Shown here: piece by piece, positions 60,387 to 64,000 of the stretch
Numbering within the stretch: position 1 is the first letter of the stretch
Layout: every line of letters begins with the position of its first letter
Assembly: GCA_004352715.1 (NCBI GenBank)
Contig: SCFE01000002.1
Coordinates: forward strand, 3,195,004-3,259,003
Source of the DNA: Hofstenia miamia
Lineage: Eukaryota; Xenacoelomorpha; Acoela
Length of the DNA stretch: 64,000 nucleotides
Direction: 5' to 3'
The notes under the pieces: model-generated
What the model was told of the DNA's origin: nothing
Databases searched by the model: none
The model's input: the letters and a program-made list of their open reading frames with translations, nothing else
Position numbers and translations under genes: made by a program

Positions 60387-60695
60387 TCATTGTTTATTGA
60401 CTAATTTTCCATTCTTTATTGTAGCATAGATCAAACGTTCAGCGCATCCAAACTGATAGATAATATTTTCCCATCGTAGCGAATCAATAATAAGAAGATC
60501 GGCGCGTTTACCAATTTCAATAGAACCTGCATACTCTTGTATATTCAAACTCTCAGCTGCATTTATGGTTGCTGCAGCAAAGCACTCTTCTAATGTCATG
60601 CGATAAAGTGTTGCTGCAAGATGCATTACTAAAGGCATAGAGAGAATGTATATGTTTGGATTAAAATCTGTTCCAAGAACCAACTTGATGCTTTT
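60387..60695 (-). CDS. AMDHD1: Imidazolonepropionase (AMDHD1/HutI), last exon
   Basis: The enzyme hydrolyses imidazolone-5-propanoate to N-formimidoyl-L-glutamate, the third step of histidine breakdown, in the cytosol. The exon starts after ctcgttttag in phase 0 and encodes 102 residues and TGA. It begins KSIKLVLGTDFNPN; the Asp of this G-[ST]-D-F-N-P motif is a conserved active-site metal ligand in the family. It continues with MPLVMHLAATLYRM, AAATINAAESL and GSIEIGKRADLLIIDSLRWE, and ends IIYQFG...LIYATIKNGKLV, as in animal AMDHD1. Animal AMDHD1 proteins are about 430 residues, so this is roughly the last quarter. Earlier exons should lie to the right on the minus strand; none is visible up to the window end. 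Confidence 0.88.
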   Translation of the reverse strand, partial: KSIKLVLGTDFNPNIYILSMPLVMHLAATLYRMTLEECFAAATINAAESLNIQEYAGSIEIGKRADLLIIDSLRWENIIYQFGCAERLIYATIKNGKLVNKQ

Positions 60696-60931
60696 CTAAA
60701 ACGAGTGATTAAGATAATTAAGATATTTGTATAATAAACAAGACAATACTTGCCTATATATTTATGGTTTTTTTCGCAATGCACATAAACATTGTAATAA
60801 ACTTGAAGGTTTACTTGAATATACCTGAGTATATTCGATAACATGTGATACACTTACATTGAATTATTAAACAAATTTAATAGAAAAAGACTTGCTAGAT
60901 GTTACATGGTCGTTATTGCCTCCACAAAGGG

Positions 60932-61160
60932 CAGTGGCGCGCTCAGGAGGAGGGCAGAAGCAATCACCCCCCTTGGGGCCGGCTGTGAACACTTAATTCA
61001 CTATAATTCAAGATGTCATCAATCGATTTGCTGCTAAGAACAGACAATTGAATTTTGTGTAAATTTACTTTTGTTTAAAAAATTTTTTGTTTAGAATGTT
61101 TTTTCTGTAAAACTGAGTGTCAGCCCCTACCCCGTTTAAAAAATTTTAAACGCGCTGCTG
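60932..61160. mobile_element. hAT-like MITE, 229 bp
   Basis: The ends are CAGTGGCGCG and CGCGCTGCTG, imperfect inverted repeats of the CAGnGGCG type common in hAT elements. Flanks acaaaggg (60924-60931) and accaaggg (61161-61168) agree at seven of eight bases, fitting an 8-bp hAT target duplication. The inside is non-coding, with C-runs and G-runs near the ends. It probably lies in an AMDHD1 intron. Confidence 0.65.
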
Positions 61161-61168
61161 ACCAAGGG

Positions 61169-64000
61169 CATTATCCCATAGTGGTGTGACGCAGTAATCG
61201 CTGGCTTGAGCTTGATTAAAAGCGTGAAGCCGAGAAAATAGTTTTTGCGTTGAGAGGGCTGTGCACTTGCCTTTTCCTTGCTATCACTAACTAGTGCTAC
61301 ACCGGTTATAGCAAAAAGTAGAAAGTAAGAATATGCTCATCTGATTATGATAATAATTCTAGCAGAGGTATGCGGGACCAATACCTGGTTCCGGTCCCGT
61401 ATTTGGTTTCGCAAAGACTGGGACCAAATACCGTGACCAATAATTATACTTCGAGACCAGATACATATTAAGCATTCCATTTGTTTATAAATGACCCCCT
61501 TTAATATTAATTTCACCAATTACTTCGATGTGTTATGCTTCAGCCACTAATTTAATTGGCTATATTTAGTTATATTGTATATTTTCTTTATTTATTAAAA
61601 TAAAATTTTAACTTGATATATGATAGAAAAATTATGGACGCTAATGACTACCGGGACCAATATAACTGGTCTTGGACCTCTTTATTCTGGTGACAGTAAA
61701 TATTAGCAGAAGGTCACATTTTATATATATTTGGATGCTTGTTTGATAGCAGGATTTCCTAAATGTGTGTGGAGGTTAATCCTCATAATCTGAGCCTAAG
61801 AAATTCTTAGATTAACTTGGAACTTTGCTTAGATACGATTAAGAAAAATAATTTTTAATTTGTATTTTTAACGATTTATATTGTTTTGTACAATTTTCTT
61901 TTGAAATGAATAGCGCGTGTTTAGTATTATACCATAAAATGACGTAAGAGAAAAAGTAGTAGTAAATCCATTTATTAAAGTAATATATATATGAGTAAAA
62001 ACAAAGAGAAAAGAAACAAAGCTATTAATAAAAAGAGCAGACATTGGATGCACAACAAGAGCGACAGGGACAATAAATGAATTCGATACAGGATGAATCC
62101 TTAAGTTGACGTTTTGCAACTAGAGATTTATCGAACAAATTTATATATGAGCGTAGGTTGATAAAATTTCGATTCGAACAACCCTGTTGAAGAAGGTAGA
62201 AGATTCAGATTTCAGAAATGAGAACTACATCATCGAAAGGGTTAATAGAAGGTTAGAATATTGAACTACTGTATTAGCATCTCGTTCCTTGAATGAATCT
62301 CTAGTTCCAATTAAATTGGCTGTCTTGCTGAAACATTTTCGGACTTTTGATAGCTTTTCTTTTTATCAGAAAGATAAGAGCACCACAGATTTTAATAATG
62401 AGCAGGCTTCATTTGAATGAATTCAAAAACGTCAAATCAAATTAAATTAGGCGGAATTGAGATTTTAATGAATTTCATACCACTTGAGACTGAATGTGTA
62501 GACTAAAATAAACCAATATTACTTGACAAAAACTCGTGACTAAAATTTTCAGGTCTTAACCGGTGGTATTGATTTCAACTCTGTGAAACAAAATCATTTT
62601 ACACCAATACATTTTCCTTGGGGATATCGCTTGTTGACATTAAATCATAAATATATTCTATATTTTTTATGGTTAATGAAATTCTTGCTTTTCAAATCCA
62701 AGTGAAAAGGGTTTTTTATTAGTAGCTGAAATCTTATTGCCATTCAATATTTTGAAATGTCTATCAGAAAGAGAAGAGTTATTTATTTTTTAAAAAATAT
62801 GTATTATTCACTTTAATTACAATATTGTACAATTTAACAAACTAATAAACTTACTAAGAAGAGAGAATAATTTACATTTATACCACAAGTTAAGTTTAGT
62901 TTTTGTAAGATAAATTATAAGAAGTTTTCGATAAGTAACTACCATTTTTTATCGAAGACTTGATTAGAGTTTGTCCTTTTGTGTACATAGAATTTCGAAA
63001 ATGCATTTTATCTTCTGAAAGCTAATACAAACGATTTCAAAAGTAACGTATCTATTGATTGCAAATTTGAACAAATTTATCATGTGAGTAATACGTGTAA
63101 GTAAACACTCATGTGCATGCAAGTATTTAATGACTAATCTGCTTAATTTTCGGGAAATATTTAAAGAAACTATAATCATTTTCGTAAAAGAACCTCTTTA
63201 CAGGAACAGGAGGCTCAAATAGGAAAAACGAAGTTAATGTTAAGCACATGTCTAGTCGTCAATCCAGAAAAGTGACATCAGCGGAAGTGCGCCACAATAC
63301 ACTAAATAAAACACACACATTGTTGTGTGTCTGCGAGTAAGAAAAAATTAAGAAGCTTGAATATTTACACGGAAATGTAAGGGGCATAAGTCCTCATTTT
63401 GCATTATTGCTAAAAACAATATTTTCTCATTATATGTAAATTAATTTCTTTTGAAAAATTTAAATTAGTTAAAAATGCGGGATTAGTTGAAAATATTTGC
63501 TGTTTTTAATAAGTTCTAATTTTAGCATATGTAATATATGAACACAATGAATGTACCTATGAATATCGATCAGTGACCTTTATTACATATTTCTGTGAAA
63601 TTAAAATTTAAAGCATTGCTGCTTCAGTAATTTTTTAATAATTTTTAAATTCCTTCAATGAAATGCGCAGGGACGATTTAACAATGCGTGATGAATTTAT
63701 TGAAATCTTCAAAGACACTGTATTGACAACATTCAAAAATGACCTGAAAATAAGGAAACCACAGCGTTCAGGTGCCCTAAAATCAGACTGTAGAATAATA
63801 ACAACAGTGCAAATGGTCAGCCAACATTATTTTGGACGTCTTACATAGCCTCACAGAGCAAAAAATTAGACTATGTGGAATAGAGGATGAGTCTTGGTTC
63901 TTCCATAACCCTACATTACCAAAGCAGGATAACAAAGTTTGACTTGCTCAAAGTGACTCCCTGCATGTAATTCTACTTCCAACTTCGACTAAGCAGCAGA
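61169..64000. other. Probable AMDHD1 intron or upstream stretch
   Basis: No exon of AMDHD1 or another gene could be identified. A GGGACC-rich patch lies at 61365-61690. The plus-strand frame 63663-63848 has no recognised family. Confidence 0.4.

Noticed and set aside
60696-64000. Earlier AMDHD1 exons
   Set aside because: I searched the minus strand for blocks that normally precede the last exon (for example the PTTAY region) and found none; they are probably beyond the window.

Overview
The window is AT-rich, intron-bearing nuclear DNA of an animal, most likely an invertebrate. The evidence is a multi-exon Golgi-type glycosyltransferase gene with canonical GT/AG introns, the last exon of an animal-type imidazolonepropionase gene, tRNA genes with Pol III T-run terminators, and a typical metazoan mix of mobile elements (Ty3/gypsy, CR1/Jockey-like non-LTR, Penelope-like, Tc1/mariner-like, hAT-like). 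I cannot name the species. The assembly is imperfect: there are three N gaps (2543-3102, 27082-27558, 29471-29517), and nine isolated single Ns, most of which join near-duplicate blocks.

Region 1 (1-12,850) is a head-to-tail array of a unit of about 403 bp. Each unit carries one tRNA-Glu gene on the minus strand. About 21 units or remnants are visible. Copies near the left edge are intact; copies to the right are increasingly decayed. Five consecutive units (3974-5643) have changed anticodons (TTT, TTT, ATC, CTT, CTA), while the flanking units keep CTC. The array is broken by a degenerate Ty3/gypsy element (7366-11608) that replaces most of one tRNA, and by a 236-bp insertion (6645-6880). A degenerate CR1/Jockey-like retrotransposon (about 12,856-14,450, minus) ends the array.

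Region 2 (14,915-31,323, minus strand) is one gene that I could join across four exons with matching splice phases. It encodes a 464-residue type II membrane glycosyltransferase of the GT92 (DUF23) family. Its 10.4-kb first intron holds two Tc1-like elements, non-LTR fragments, an inverted pair of Penelope-like ends and TA microsatellites. Two low-confidence coding-like segments (26,006-26,260 plus; 26,662-26,820 minus) also lie there.

Region 3 (31.4-60.3 kb) is mostly non-coding AT-rich DNA. It holds one clear signal-peptide exon of a secreted protein (40,260-40,350, minus), a possible terminal exon (35,185-35,412, minus), two RT fragments (33.4 kb plus; 53.4-54.3 kb minus), a decayed Tc1-like transposase (58.5-59.25 kb plus), and a run of artificially or haplotypically duplicated blocks (36.6-42.7 kb).

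Region 4 (60.4-64 kb) has the last exon of imidazolonepropionase (AMDHD1, histidine breakdown) on the minus strand, with earlier exons not seen, followed by a small hAT-like MITE with terminal inverted repeats and a near-perfect 8-bp duplication. No operon logic applies. The protein-coding genes are independent eukaryotic genes, and the tRNA array is the most unusual part of the window.
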